The position numbers were made by a program, and so were the translations under genes. From Ooceraea biroi (Eukaryota > Arthropoda > Insecta > Hymenoptera > Formicidae), in NCBI RefSeq assembly GCF_003672135.1, contig NC_039511.1, positions 7,466,464-7,530,463 of the forward strand: 64,000 nucleotides of DNA. The letters are read 5' to 3'. The notes beneath the pieces are model-generated. The model was not told where the DNA came from and did not search any database. It saw only the letters and a program-made list of their open reading frames with translations. This document shows positions 9,887-20,030 of the stretch, one piece after another. How positions within the stretch are numbered: position 1 is the first letter of the stretch; each line of letters starts with the position of its first letter.

Positions 9887-10259
9887 ACACTTGGCTAATC
9901 GTATGCACATACCGTTCTTCAGAGGTGTATTTATGCGTAATGCCCTACCGATGGACGGAATTGGTCGAAACGAGAGTGGTATTGTGAATTTGGATGACGC
10001 AAAAGGCCCGGGCACGCGTTGGGTAGCGTATGCGAAGCGAGGAGATCACGTTATATATTTTGACAGTTTTGGGAATCTTCGACCACCGAGGGACTTGGTG
10101 CGCTATCTCGGACATAACGCGGTGAAAATTGAGTACAATCGTATCGCGTATCAAACGTACGATCAGAGCATTTGCGGACAATTGTGCCTGAAGTTTCTCC
10201 AGACGGTTGGCAAAACATTTAATAACATTCCGCGATCGGCGCTCAGTATTCGCTCGAAC
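9852..10259 (+). CDS. Adenain-like maturation protease, catalytic His replaced
   Basis: A cysteine protease that in this virus and element group cleaves capsid precursors. ATG 9852 overlaps the preceding gene by 35 bp. The expected active-site blocks are present: GPGTxWVAYAKRG, then YFDSFGNL (D71), then DQSICGQLCLKFL with the nucleophile C108. The residue expected to be the catalytic histidine before WVAY is Arg56 (codon CGT at 10017-10019), one transition from a His codon, so the enzyme is probably inactive. There is no stop between this protein and the next. The frame runs straight into the following structural protein, so the end near 10259 is an estimate. Confidence 0.75.
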
Positions 10260-10994
10260 ATGTCGCTGACGCTTATGCTAACCGGGAAGAGTAGCACCCT
10301 CGCGGTAAACTACTTTCCCGCGATTGATTTGAGCGATGATGGGTACGAGCTCGGACTTATGGATTTTGAAACTTATTACACGATATCGAACGTAAATTCC
10401 TCGAATAATAAAGTTTACTTTGGTAAAGACGACAAGGAAATTACTATACCCGAAGGATCGTAAGAACTACACGCCATAGATGAGGATCTGAAGCGTGCGA
10501 TTGAACGACACGTAGCTGGTTCCAGCGATAATGCCAAAAACGTCGTTGATGAGGAGTATCCGATAGTGCTTCGTGCTAATCACAATACGATGAGGAGCGA
10601 AATCAAGTGTGCCTATCGAATAAACTTTAAGAAACCGAACAACATTGGATCGCTGCTGGGATTCTCGTCGAATCGGATATTGCAACCGCGAAAATGGCAC
10701 GAATCGGACGTACCGGTCAATATCATGAACGTGAACATTATTCGCATAGAGTGTAACGTGACCGCCGGTGCGTACAGCAACGGTACGCGTGTGCACACGA
10801 TACACGAATTTTCGCCGCGCGTGCCACCAGGATATAAGTTATCGGAAATGCCTGCGCAGATCATTTACCTACCGATCATCGCACGGTACATTACGGATCT
10901 GACGTTACGTGTTGTGGATCAAGACGGGCGATTACTTGATTTTCGCGGTGAGGAGATTACCGTCAGATTACACGTACGACGGCGACAACGATAG
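10260..10994 (+). pseudogene. Second structural protein of the element (penton-like candidate), nonsense mutation
   Basis: Probable start at ATG 10260 (MSLTLMLTGKSS), in the same frame as the protease. An in-frame TAA at 10461-10463, just after ITIPEGS, truncates it. The same frame then continues without break to 10994, ending in an Arg-rich tail. The body contains TMRSEIKCAYRINF, PNNIGSLLGFSS and IEFSPRVPPGYK-like segments with many alternating hydrophobic residues, compatible with a beta-sandwich capsid protein. The penton role is inferred from gene order between protease and major capsid protein; no sequence motif proves it. Confidence 0.5.
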
Positions 10995-11014
10995 TGTGTG
11001 TAGTGTAAGATGAG

Positions 11015-11188
11015 ATGCTCGTTCTGAACGAAACGGAGCACGTGCGTGATACTGTTGTAAGAACTGCTGTGACATTCGATAAACTAAAGCTGCCGAACAT
11101 TGACTTTGTAAAATCTAATACGAAGAAGCTCAGTGCATCAAACGTTGAATTTTTGAAATCTTTGGGCTTCAGAGTACGAAATACCTAA
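11015..11188 (+). CDS. Small Maverick protein, 57 residues
   Basis: ATG 11015 to TAA 11186-11188. The sequence is rich in charged and aliphatic residues (VRDTVVRTAVTFDKLKLPN, then VEFLKSLGF) and sits exactly between the penton-like gene and the major capsid gene, with gaps of 20 and 12 bp. Compact placement and codon use like the neighbours suggest a real gene. Function unknown. Confidence 0.6.
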   Translation: MLVLNETEHVRDTVVRTAVTFDKLKLPNIDFVKSNTKKLSASNVEFLKSLGFRVRNT

Positions 11189-11200
11189 TCGCGGGGAAAA

Positions 11201-12399
11201 ATGATTGACATTTTGAATATCGGAAGTGAACCAGTCTTCGACGATCGCATCGTCAAGATTGAGACTCATACGTATAATCCGTACGCCAACACGCTGTTGG
11301 GACACAGCGATGAGATACAAATACCCATACAGCAGCAAGATTTGTATACCTTACCGTGTCAGAGCTTTCTGTACGTCGAGGGCAAACTAACAACAGAGCC
11401 ATTGAGGGCTCTAATGTGGTATTGGGGAATAATTGCGTGGCGTTCATGTTCGATGAGATACGCTACGAACTTGACGGAGTGGAAATTGATCGCAACAAAA
11501 ATGTTGGAATGACCTCGACACTCAAAAACTATACATTGTTAACACTCGACAAAGGCGTGACTCTGGGTAATGCCAGTTGGGATACATATATTGATAATGT
11601 GGATGGAAACTTTAATTTTTGCGTACCGCTCTCTATGTTACTGGGATTTTGCGAGAATTACAAACGCGTGGTGATCAACGCTCGTCATGAGCTGATTCTA
11701 ATACAATCGCGCAACGACAACAATAGTCTACTGGGAGATCCCGCGCTGGAGCCAAAGATTGAGCTGTTCAAGATACAGTGGCGAATGCCGCATGTGTTAC
11801 TGAATGCAGTCAATAAGCTATCGATGCTACGAGCCTTGGAGAGCGGACGATATCTGAGCATGACATTCCGATCGTGGGATCTGTACGAGTTTCCTCTACT
11901 ACAGAGCACCACCAAGCACTCGTAGACTGTCAAGGCCACGACTCAGCTGGAGAAACCGCAATACGTGATCTTTGCATTGCAGACTGGGCGTAAAAATGTA
12001 ATGTCCCAGGACGTTACTATATTCGACGACTGCAAGTTAACCAACGTGAAATTGTATCTAAACTCGGAATGCTTTCCATACGACGACCTGAATTTGTATT
12101 TTGAGAGGAACAAATACGCCATCCTTTACGACATGTATTCACGTTTTCGTAGGGCGTATTATGGATGCGACTGCGCCGAGGCATATTTGACCACTACCAA
12201 CTTTCTTCTTCGCGGTCCTTTCGTGGTTATCGATTGTTCGCGACAGAACGAGTCGATCAAGAGTGCTACCGTAGATGTACGATTAGAGTTTGACTGCAAA
12301 GAGAACATACCTGCGAATACTACCGCCTACTGCCTCATAATGCACAATCGCGTGGTCGAATACAGTCCATTGACCAACGTTGTGCGCAGAATTGTGTAA
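11201..12399 (+). pseudogene. MCP: Major capsid protein (double jelly-roll type), broken
   Basis: ATG 11201 begins MIDILNIGSEPVFDD. The coding potential moves from one frame to another between about 11390 and 11412, continues to an in-frame TAG at 11923-11925, and resumes in the same frame to 12399. Total length without breaks would be about 400 residues, normal for this element's capsid protein. Recognisable segments include LGNNCVAFMFDEIRYELDG, GNFNFCVPLSMLLGFCENY and TTNFLLRGPFVVIDC. The protein would form the hexon-like shell. The assignment rests on family recognition and gene order (protease, penton-like, major capsid), not on a catalytic motif. Confidence 0.75.
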
Positions 12400-12475
12400 A
12401 ATTGCATCGTCAGCAGATATCTCTTTATAACTACGGACCGTTGCGAGTGTGGCCATTAATCCAGGGAAACTCGTC

Positions 12476-12997
12476 ATGTCCGTACCGACGTTTGTGGACC
12501 TGCAAGGCTTCATCGTCGGCAGAAACTTCGTCGTGAAGGAATTTGCCGCTCTCAGCAAGGGATGTGTTCTCTCGCACTACATCTTTGAACCCTACGGATC
12601 GTGGTACTATCTCTTAAAATCTGAGAGATCGCAAGCGTCCTGGTTAACGGCGAATCATCACGGACTATCATGGGACGTTGGAACGGTTCCGTATCGATGG
12701 GCTAGGCGCCTGATCACGAAGGCGGTGGTGGGCACGACGAACAAAGAGGATGATGATGAAACAGTACCCCTCGTGTACGTCAAGGGACACGAGAAGCGCG
12801 AATGGCTGCACGATTTGCTTCAAGACGATGCGCGAGATGACGTATTCGTCAAGACTTTGGATGTGGACTACGAAGATATCGCTCCTTTATATAAATTAAA
12901 TATAGTAAATACATTTCGATGTGGATACCATGTGAAACATTACGCCTTACAAAATGTATTTAAACTCTACAATTGGTGGTCAAACCGCCTGAAATAA
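12476..12997 (+). CDS. Uncharacterised Maverick protein, 173 residues
   Basis: Intact frame from ATG 12476, beginning MSVPTFVDLQGF. Visible features are an acidic residue in VDLQGF near the start, SHYIFEP, a WLTANHHGLSWDVG block, LVYVKGHEKREWL and a Cys/His-containing end (RCGYHVKHYALQNVFKLYNWW). The acidic and His residues are reminiscent of a DEDD-type nuclease, but this is weak. It is the last gene of the plus-strand structural block; about 290 bp of non-coding sequence follows before the next gene. Confidence 0.6.
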   Translation: MSVPTFVDLQGFIVGRNFVVKEFAALSKGCVLSHYIFEPYGSWYYLLKSERSQASWLTANHHGLSWDVGTVPYRWARRLITKAVVGTTNKEDDDETVPLVYVKGHEKREWLHDLLQDDARDDVFVKTLDVDYEDIAPLYKLNIVNTFRCGYHVKHYALQNVFKLYNWWSNRLK

Positions 12998-13289
12998 ACT
13001 GCATTCCTTATTACAACTTGCGTCTGCGTTTTTTATTCTATTTTGTCCTCCCCCGTCCCCTATTACGGCGGACTCTCCATGACATCACACACACGTCGCG
13101 GTTTTCTTATAGTACCAATATGCGGACACAGGTATATGCGGCTATCGAGTAATCGCGGGGAACGTGCTTTATCTTTGCTGACTGTTGTTTTTATCTGATC
13201 ACCCTACCCTATGAGCATGGGCTTCCATTGTCACGCGTCCGCTTATTGCGAGTCTCATTCAGTACAGTTATTGCAGTCATTTAAAAATC

Positions 13290-13818
13290 ATGTGGAAGCA
13301 GTTTAACGCCAAGATGCATGGGGAGGAGGAGGAGCAGTTTAACGCGGATGAGTTACACGTGACATTTCCGCAAACAGCGGTAAGTACCTTATCAATTGCA
13401 TTAGATGAGGGTGACAGTCGTTGCGAGTGTCACTTACACTGCTAATAAAGTCGATGATAACTTTGTTTTAGTTTCTCCTAGTGGATGCCACCCCCGTTGT
13501 AGAGGTTCCGCTACATCGATCAGTGCACCTTGCGTTCCCACCACCTACGGTAGGCATATCTATTCATTGTCATATATTATTAACAACATTCTTCTGATAG
13601 ATATTTTTTTTCAGCGGGTGCCTCAGTGGATGATCCGCATATCGAAGTTTATTAATGTGGAACACATGAAATGCGTGCGCCATAAGCGTAAAAAACACAG
13701 GGATGTCCAACAATCCTGGGAAGACCGATGGACAAACTCGTGGGAGGAGGACGATATTTGTAGCTTAAGAATTTTATTTGGGATAGATCCTCCCTACACG
13801 GCCGAAATTTGGGAATGA
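13290..13818 (+). CDS. Spliced small protein related to the 5636 gene
   Basis: Three exons are predicted: 13290-13379 (donor GTAAGT), 13472-13549 (acceptor TTTTAG, donor GTAGGC) and 13615-13818 (acceptor TTTTTTTCAG). All joins are between codons and keep one frame to the TGA at 13816-13818. The first exon is acidic (HGEEEEQFNADELH). The last carries SKFINVEHMKCVRHKRKKH, which matches the GFINIEHMKWTR block of the gene at 5636. No function is known. Together they appear to be a small gene family carried by the Maverick element. Confidence 0.55.
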
Positions 13819-13903
13819 TCCGTTTATATATTTTTTTCTTTTTATTTTTATTTTTCATACTAGTATATACATGTACATTATTATATATACAGTTTTTATT
13901 ATA

Positions 13904-15174
13904 CAGGGTGTCCCGAATTTAAATGTCCAAACTTCGGGAGCGTATAGGGGATAATAAATCAAAAATAAAAAGTCCTTTAGAGATATGCTCGTTTTTACTT
14001 CGTTTTGGAAAAATCGCAAAAAAGAAAACGTAGATTTCATGCAGCAATGACTCGTCGTTCCGGAATTCTTCTGTTTGAAAATCGGCGCCGCGCATACTCT
14101 CGCACTTCCTTTGTTTGTTTACATTTCTTTTTTTGTTTACATTTCTGCTTCTCTCCTATAAATTCGTCAGTTACTCATCAGAAGCCATCGAGTGAATTAC
14201 TCCTGTCACAATGCCGCGTACATATTCTAACGTTGAATATGCTGATATGGTTTTCGTGTATGGTTTCTGTGACGGTAATGCTAGGGAGGCGGTGAGAGAA
14301 TGCGCGCCGATTTCCAAACAGAAGAGTGCCGGATCGGCGAGTCATTACGTTGACTTTTAATAGGCTGCGAGAGATCGGCTCATTTTCAATTCATCAAGAC
14401 CCGTTAAGAGCAAATTTGCAAGTAGAAAATCGTGTTCTGCGCCACTTTGATAATAATCCTGAGACCAGCATCTGGAGGGCATTAGCTGCATTACAAGTGC
14501 CGTGGCAGACAATCTGACGAACTTTGAAAGATGATAACCGCCACGCATACCATATTCAAAAAGTGCAGAATTTATTACCCCAGGATTATTTCAACAGGTT
14601 GAATTTTTGCAATTGGTTCTTGAACGATTTGATAATGATAATTCATTTCCATCAAAAATAATGTGGACGGATGAAGCTACGTTTACAAGAGGAGGAATTA
14701 TTAATCACAGAAATTCTCATGTATGGGCTCATGAAAATCCCAGGACTGTTAGAGAATACAGGTTCCAGCATGAATTTACTCGATCACCTGATCTGACACC
14801 AATGGACTTCTTTGTGTGGGGGGCCCTGAAGCAGGAAGTTTATTCGTTGCCAGTCAACTCAAGAGAGCAATTAAGAGACCGAATCGTGGCTGCAGTGCAC
14901 CAAATATCACCAGATCAGTGTTTGGCTGCAACACGAGCTGTCCGTACTAGATGCAATGCTTGCATTGCAGCAAGAGGCCAACATTTTGAACAATATCTAC
15001 ATTTACATTAAGCAAGTGACAACATGAATAAATAAGTGTGAAATCTACGTTTTCTTTTTTGCGATTTTTCCAAAACGAAGTAAAAACGAGCATATCTCTA
15101 AAGGACTTTTTATTTTTCATTTATCATCCCCTACACGCTCCCGAAGTTTGGACATTTAAATTTGGGACACCCTG
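13904..15174 (+). mobile_element. Internally deleted Tc1/IS630-like element
   Basis: Inverted ends beginning CAGGGTGTCCCGAATTT and extending about 130 bp face each other (13904-14040 and 15038-15174). Each end is flanked by TA (13902-13903, 15175-15176), the target duplication of this superfamily. It lies between Maverick genes, so it probably inserted after the Maverick arrived. Confidence 0.9.
14211..15011 (+). pseudogene. Tc1/IS630-like transposase, deleted and shifted
   Basis: ATG 14211 begins MPRTYSNVEYADMVF. The frame shifts between about 14290 and 14326, has a stop at 14515-14517, and resumes with the first catalytic aspartate in MWTDEATF near 14663. The segment that should hold the second aspartate (HDGAPPH in relatives) is deleted: the sequence jumps from TVREYRFQHEF to TRSPDLTPMDFF, which holds the third. 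It cannot be active. Confidence 0.85.
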
Positions 15175-15463
15175 TATATATCTTTATTATTGTATTACAA
15201 TTTACTTTTTATGCATTCTATTGTTTTATTTCATTAATTATATATTTTTATTATTTTATTACAATTTGCTTTTTATGCATTCTCCTCTTCCTCTTCCTCT
15301 TCCTCACATATACATACTAATTATACATACTTATATTATTTCATATCATAAAATATAAAAATATGTTCTCTTTAAATATACTGTTTGTTAATAACAATGG
15401 ATTCAACTGTCACAATCGTGTTCTGCTCGCGTATTAACACTGGTATTGCTCAATGTTTTTTTA

Positions 15464-15844
15464 TTATATGCATATCGGACACATGTTGCACGGCAGTATC
15501 ATTAGCAGCGAATCATGGCAGTTCGAACAGTAGTGCCATTCCACGTCGTTATGCATGGCGATTACGTGCTCTCGCACGGCGTACATTTCTCTGGGTTGTC
15601 CGTCCGCCAGCGTGATCATGCACGGGGTACACAGGAGTACACTACCACCGGTAGTGTAATAGAAATATATGGCGCACACTTTCGTACGTTCGAGAGCGAG
15701 GAGTTGAGCGTTAGGCACTGCCTTCTCAGTATTATCCTCACGATACTCATGATCACTGTGGTAAGCGCTTTCGTCCGATACCGCTTCTTCTTCGCTGTCT
15801 TCATCCAATAAACGTTCGAAATTATTGTCCCCTTCCATTTCCAT
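15464..15844 (-). CDS. Small Cys-rich putative zinc-binding protein
   Basis: The frame runs from ATG 15844 to TAA 15464-15466, about 126 residues. The N-terminal third is very acidic (FERLLDEDSEEEAVSDES). The C-terminal half has paired cysteines and histidines: LLCTPCM, EHVIAMH, WHYCSNCHD and LPCNMCPIC, compatible with a zinc ribbon or RING-like fold. The pattern suggests protein or nucleic-acid binding; no enzymatic role can be assigned. It lies 3' of another minus-strand gene and was probably part of the Maverick before the Tc1-like insertion. Confidence 0.55.
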   Translation of the reverse strand: MEMEGDNNFERLLDEDSEEEAVSDESAYHSDHEYREDNTEKAVPNAQLLALERTKVCAIYFYYTTGGSVLLCTPCMITLADGQPREMYAVREHVIAMHNDVEWHYCSNCHDSLLMILPCNMCPICI

Positions 15845-15874
15845 GTTTTTTACACACACAACTTTGTCTCTCTC

Positions 15875-16536
15875 TCACTAAGTAGTATTATTTCATTGTT
15901 CCTCATCTACAAATACAATATGTTCATTAGTTAGGCACGTACATATTTTACACATAACACTCTTTAAGTGTTTTCTCACCTGATGAGATGGCGATGAGTG
16001 GCATATTGTGCGCGTTCTGATTGGATTATTCCTCGGAGCATCCTACGAAATAAATAGTTATTAAGGTGAAGAACAAGAGCGGCTTCCTCTTATAATAATT
16101 GTTATTTACTATTACCTCTTTCTTGCACATTTTCGTTTCGTCGCAGAAACTCGCCGATGTGATCCCCCGCGTCTTCCTCTTCATGGTCGAAGCATACTCG
16201 CGTTTCCATAATGTCATTGATGATTGCAATCAATCGTCTATCATCGGCACAATGTCCGAGCAGCACCATTACACTCAACATTGTGTTCGTGCACAGTCCC
16301 GCGAAACATCGAAATACATAATAATTATCTTTATCATTGTCCGATAATTTACACAAATACTCGGATGCCTCTATTCGACCATTCAAGTTGCCACCCACGA
16401 TAAAAAATTTTCGCAACGTTTCGCGAAGCACTATGTCACTGCGGCAACGATTAACAATTAACGAAGGTCTGAACAATGGAGAGATCGGAGCAAAACTACT
16501 TTTCGGGAAAGGGTACGCGACATCTTCGCGGACCAC
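15875..16536 (-). CDS. Unrecognised spliced gene next to the Cys-rich gene
   Basis: The main exon ends at 16116 before a GTAATA donor. A 63-nt exon at 15980-16042 has a clean acceptor (TTCGTAG) and donor (GTGAGA). A possible third exon starting at 15877 gives an immediate stop. The protein part (GGNLNGRIEASEYLCKLSDN, then LSVMVLLGHCADDRRL) is helical with an acidic end. There is no ATG at the 5' end of the frame, so the true start is upstream, spliced in, or lost. Function unknown. Confidence 0.4.
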
Positions 16537-16615
16537 GCGATGAGGTGATGATCATGGTACACGTACCACTTTCGGAAGGGGTACGTGATATCTTCGCGGA
16601 CCGCGCGATGAGGAG
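16502..16615. repeat. Tandem duplication, about 69-bp period
   Basis: TTCGGGAAAGGGTACGCGAC near 16502 is repeated as TTCGGAAGGGGTACGTGAT near 16571, and both are followed by ATCTTCGCGGACC(A/G)CGCGATGAGG. The 5' end of the minus-strand gene overlaps the first copy. Confidence 0.6.
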
Positions 16616-16639
16616 ATTACCATGGTACACGTACATTAT

Positions 16640-17338
16640 GCACGTGCATACTTATTCCTCTTATTGTTGCTTACGTCTAAAGAGTAGAGAGAATAAACTA
16701 AACCCACACATAGCAGCCGGACGTCGGCGCTCACGTCTTATCACCGCGAAACACGTGTACAGCGAAGAGGGTATTGGTTACGTCGCGCACGTACGAACCG
16801 CGACATCGGTTCGTTGACAAAATGCTAACTGTTACATCGCACGTTGCGCACAATGGGAGTTTCTCTTACATCGCACACGTGCCGTACATCCTCCCCCTCG
16901 TCCCTGCCCGCGGGTTGAGTCAGCAAAAAACTGTCACGATCCCTGCGGGTTGGGTCCGCGAAAACCCCCTTGGTTAGGTTAGATGGTCACGGTCCTCCCT
17001 CCCCCCTTCCGCGGGTTGGGCCAGCAAATACTGTCGCGTGTGGGTTAGGTAAGCAGTCCTCCCCTCTCCCCGCGACCCCCTCGCCGTGTGATGTCGTACC
17101 CCCTCCCCCCGCTGACTCAGCCCCCCTCAAATCCCTGGGTTAGGATCAGCCCCCCTAACCTACTCCAGGAGGCTTGAGATGGAGGAGCCTTGGCCGGTGA
17201 GCGTAATGAGAGACACGCGCGGTTTAGGACATTCAGGGATGATTGTATTGTCAGGCTGGCCGAACTGTAAGCGACCGATCGGTGTTTACCATCCTAGACA
17301 ATAAGAGGACTAGGAGAAGTGTCGGTAAGAGGGAGTTC
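16640..17338. other. GC-rich C-tract region without a recognisable gene
   Basis: Composition changes sharply to C-rich sequence (runs such as CCTCCCTCCCCCC). Three imperfect copies of GCGGGTTG(G/A)GT(C/G) occur near 16910, 16948 and 17013, each followed by a GCAAA-like tail. No frame looks coding. It may be the outer part of the Maverick or an unknown repeat. Confidence 0.4.
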
Positions 17339-17411
17339 GGGATAGCTCAACGGACAGAGCAGTTGCCCGGCAAGCGAAAGACCTGGATTCAATTCCCGGC
17401 CTCGGCTATCC
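17339..17411 (+). repeat. tRNA-like head of a SINE
   Basis: An A-box-like block (TAGCTCAACGGACAGAGC) and a B-box-like block (GGATTCAATTCCCGG) are spaced as in a pol III promoter. The ends GGATAGC and GCTATCC are complementary. The middle does not fold as a normal tRNA, so this is better read as a tRNA-derived SINE promoter than as a tRNA gene. No tail repeat is obvious. Confidence 0.55.
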
Positions 17412-17478
17412 GTGCTCCGTACATTTTTCTCTCGTTCCTCTTACAAGTTATAATAAAGAGAAATTAGTAGGTTTTTTA

Positions 17479-17830
17479 ATGCAGCATGGTGTACTACCTG
17501 CTTTAATGAAGTGCGACGAATGTGAAAGTATTATTAATCTGAATAAGGAAACGCTACAGTTTACATGTCGAAGAAGACGATTAGTGAAAAATGTCCACAA
17601 GAAACGTGTGTTTAAACAGTTTAAATTTGAAAGAAGTGGAAAAGTAGGAACATGGTTTCAGCAAAGCCATATTGACATAGACACAATTTGTAGGCTCACA
17701 GTCTATTTTATAATTCTGCCACCACCATGACAAAAGTTCTTGACATTTGGCACTGGTTTGTCATCGAATATCGTTGTTGATTAGGTCAATTTTGTAGAGG
17801 TATATGAATCTATCTTATTAAATCAATAAT
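17479..17830 (+). pseudogene. Merlin (IS1016-like) transposase N-terminal remnant
   Basis: The first 83 codons contain the Cys-pair zinc motif (MKCDECES, then FTCRRRR) followed by GTWFQQSHIDIDTI, the order seen in Merlin/IS1016 transposases. After a TGA at 17728-17730 the same frame continues with FGTGLSSNIVVD and another stop, resembling the next conserved block before the DDE domain. The catalytic domain is absent. Confidence 0.55.
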
Positions 17831-17862
17831 AAATATAAAATACATTTAAATGTATATTATAC

Positions 17863-18183
17863 TGTTACGTCCGGGCGGCGGATTCCGCTCGACTCACCAC
17901 TCGCACTCGCTCACACACTCACGGAGACACTCGCGCACCGAATAAGACAACACCACTTTTATAAAAGAATGATAGAGATTTATTATAATGAGAGCGGAAT
18001 GTGATACACGTCCGTCGATGTCAATCTCACGTCCGAATCTTTCTCTTTCTTGTTTGTTTATTTCTTCTGGCGACCCGTCGCCAGGAGACTCGCGTCTTCT
18101 TTCAGCAGCCGATCCGACGACGCTCAGCTGATCGGCAGCTGACCGGCTCTTCGTTATGCCGGGTGGCCAACCCGGACATAACA
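17863..18183. repeat. Solo LTR (TGTTACGTCCGGG...CCCGGACATAACA)
   Basis: About 321 bp begin TG and end CA with inverted ends TGTTA(C/T)GTCCGGG. A TTTTATAAAAG box and AATAAA on the minus strand suggest minus orientation. Flanking bases (ATAC and CTAC) are only a near match as target duplication. Confidence 0.6.
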
Positions 18184-18395
18184 CTACATTTATTTATTAT
18201 TCGATTATTTATTATTCGATTAGTCGATTAGTTATTGTACTTGACAGTCAAGTTGACAAATGTAATTGGATAGTGATCTGTGAGTATAAATTAGTGATTA
18301 ATTTATTGTTACTTTTGGTTTTTATAATAGTAATTATTTTGACAGGATTATATTTTTTGTGAAGACGACAGTTTGATCGGCGGAAGTTTTTGAAT

Positions 18396-18436
<41 letters not shown>

Positions 18437-18560
18437 ATTCGGGTATGTACTGATGAACTTTTTAACGATCTGTAACTCTGCTTGTAATATGCATTTTTTA
18501 ATTTCATTGTAGCGTACTGAGGATGGTCCAACGTTTGGACCGAAACGTTTATATATCTAC

Positions 18561-18608
<48 letters not shown>

Positions 18609-18761
18609 ATATTGTATATGGAAGTTCTCTCTCGTATGAATGTTTAGAATTTATGCTTCACTAAACTCATTTGAGTCATTTAATAACATCACCAAGTTTT
18701 CATCGTGCGTCTTTTGTGTCCCGTACATGGCTTGCCATTTACGTTATTTACGTCAAAATTA
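18184..18761. other. AT-rich stretch with (TA)n microsatellites
   Basis: Two (TA)n tracts lie near 18400-18434 and 18565-18600. Between them is the palindromic GGTCCAACGTTTGGACC. No gene is seen. Confidence 0.6.
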
Positions 18762-20030
18762 TTAGGTGTACAAATAAGTTCTTGGCCTGAGAATAAAAAC
18801 GGCTGTATTAAATATTTGAACAAAAACATTTTCCTGCCAGTTGTGAGGTTATATACTACCAACCTAGTAGACTATATTGCCGGACTAAAAGTTTAACATA
18901 ACCTCAAAATATTCATCGTAAGCACAGTAAACAAAATGAGTTGTAATAAGGCGCATATTAGGCACTGTATGCTTTTCGCGTTCGAGTTAAAAAAAATACT
19001 TCTGAGGCTAAGGAAATGATATGTCAGGCATTGGGAGAAGGTGCTGTATCCATCAGCACCGTAACGAAGTGGTTCCAAAGGTTCCGGAGTGGAAATTTCG
19101 ACCTCAAGGATGAGGAGAGAGCAGGACCACCCTAATAATTTGCAGATAAGGATTTGGAGCAGTTGTTGGACGAAAATCCTTGCCAAACTCAAGCGGAGCT
19201 TGGTACTGCATTAGGGGTTACCCAACAAAACATTTCCGTTCGGCTGAAAAAGCTAGGTAAGATTCAGAAGGAGGGCCACTGGGTTTCGCACGTGCTGTCT
19301 GAAAGTAACAAAGCGAGACACTGCGACACAGCGTTGTCCCGCTTCAAAAGAAAAGATTTTTTACATAAAATAGTGACTGGCGATAAGAAGTGAGTGTTCT
19401 ATGACAATACGAAAAAGCGAATATCGTGGGTTAATCCGGGTGAACCATCGCTATCGACCGCTAAACCCAATATTCACGGTAAGAAACTCCTTCTGTGCAT
19501 ATGGTGGAATTTCAAGGGTGTTTTGTATTTTGAGCTGCTCAAACCTGGTGAGACTATCACGGTTGAGCGTTATAAACGCCAACTTCAGTGTTTAAGCGAC
19601 GAAATTGAGCGTAAGCGGCCTTACACAGACAAAGGATCTAGGCTGATCATATTGTTGCATGACAATGCCAGACCACACACAGCGAAAACGACCAGTGACG
19701 CTTTAGATTCGTTGGGCTGGGAAGTTTTGCCACACCCGGCGTATTCACCAGACCTTGCTCCATCGGATTTTTACTTGTTCCGATCGCTCCAACATCATTT
19801 GGTCGATAGCCACTTTAAAACGTTTGAAGAAGTCGAAAAATGCATTACCGACTTCATCGACTCAAAACCGCCATCGTTTTACCGCCAGGGGATTCGCCAT
19901 CTGCCCGAGAAGTGGAAAAAGTATATAGAAGCAAATGGAGATTACTTTCCCAATTAACATGTACCTTCATTTTGAGTAAATAAATAATTATTTTCATGAA
20001 AAAAGGTCGAAAACTTATTTGTACACCTAA
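18762..20030 (+). mobile_element. mariner (DD34D) element
   Basis: The inverted ends share TTAGGTGTACAAATAAGTT and are flanked by TA at 18760-18761 and 20031-20032. Length of 1269 bp is full size for mariner. Confidence 0.93.
18936..19957 (+). pseudogene. mariner transposase, broken
   Basis: ATG 18936. One base is missing in the A run near 18988-18997, two stops lie at 19134-19139, and TGA at 19390-19392 replaces the conserved tryptophan after TGDKK. The three catalytic aspartates are still visible in TGDKK, HDNARPH and SPDLAPSDFY, with 34 residues between the last two. The N-terminal helix-turn-helix region (STVTKWFQRFRSGNF) is recognisable. Confidence 0.9.

Noticed and set aside
17339..17411. 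Genuine tRNA gene
   Set aside because: The cloverleaf cannot be formed with standard arm lengths; a tRNA-derived SINE fits better.
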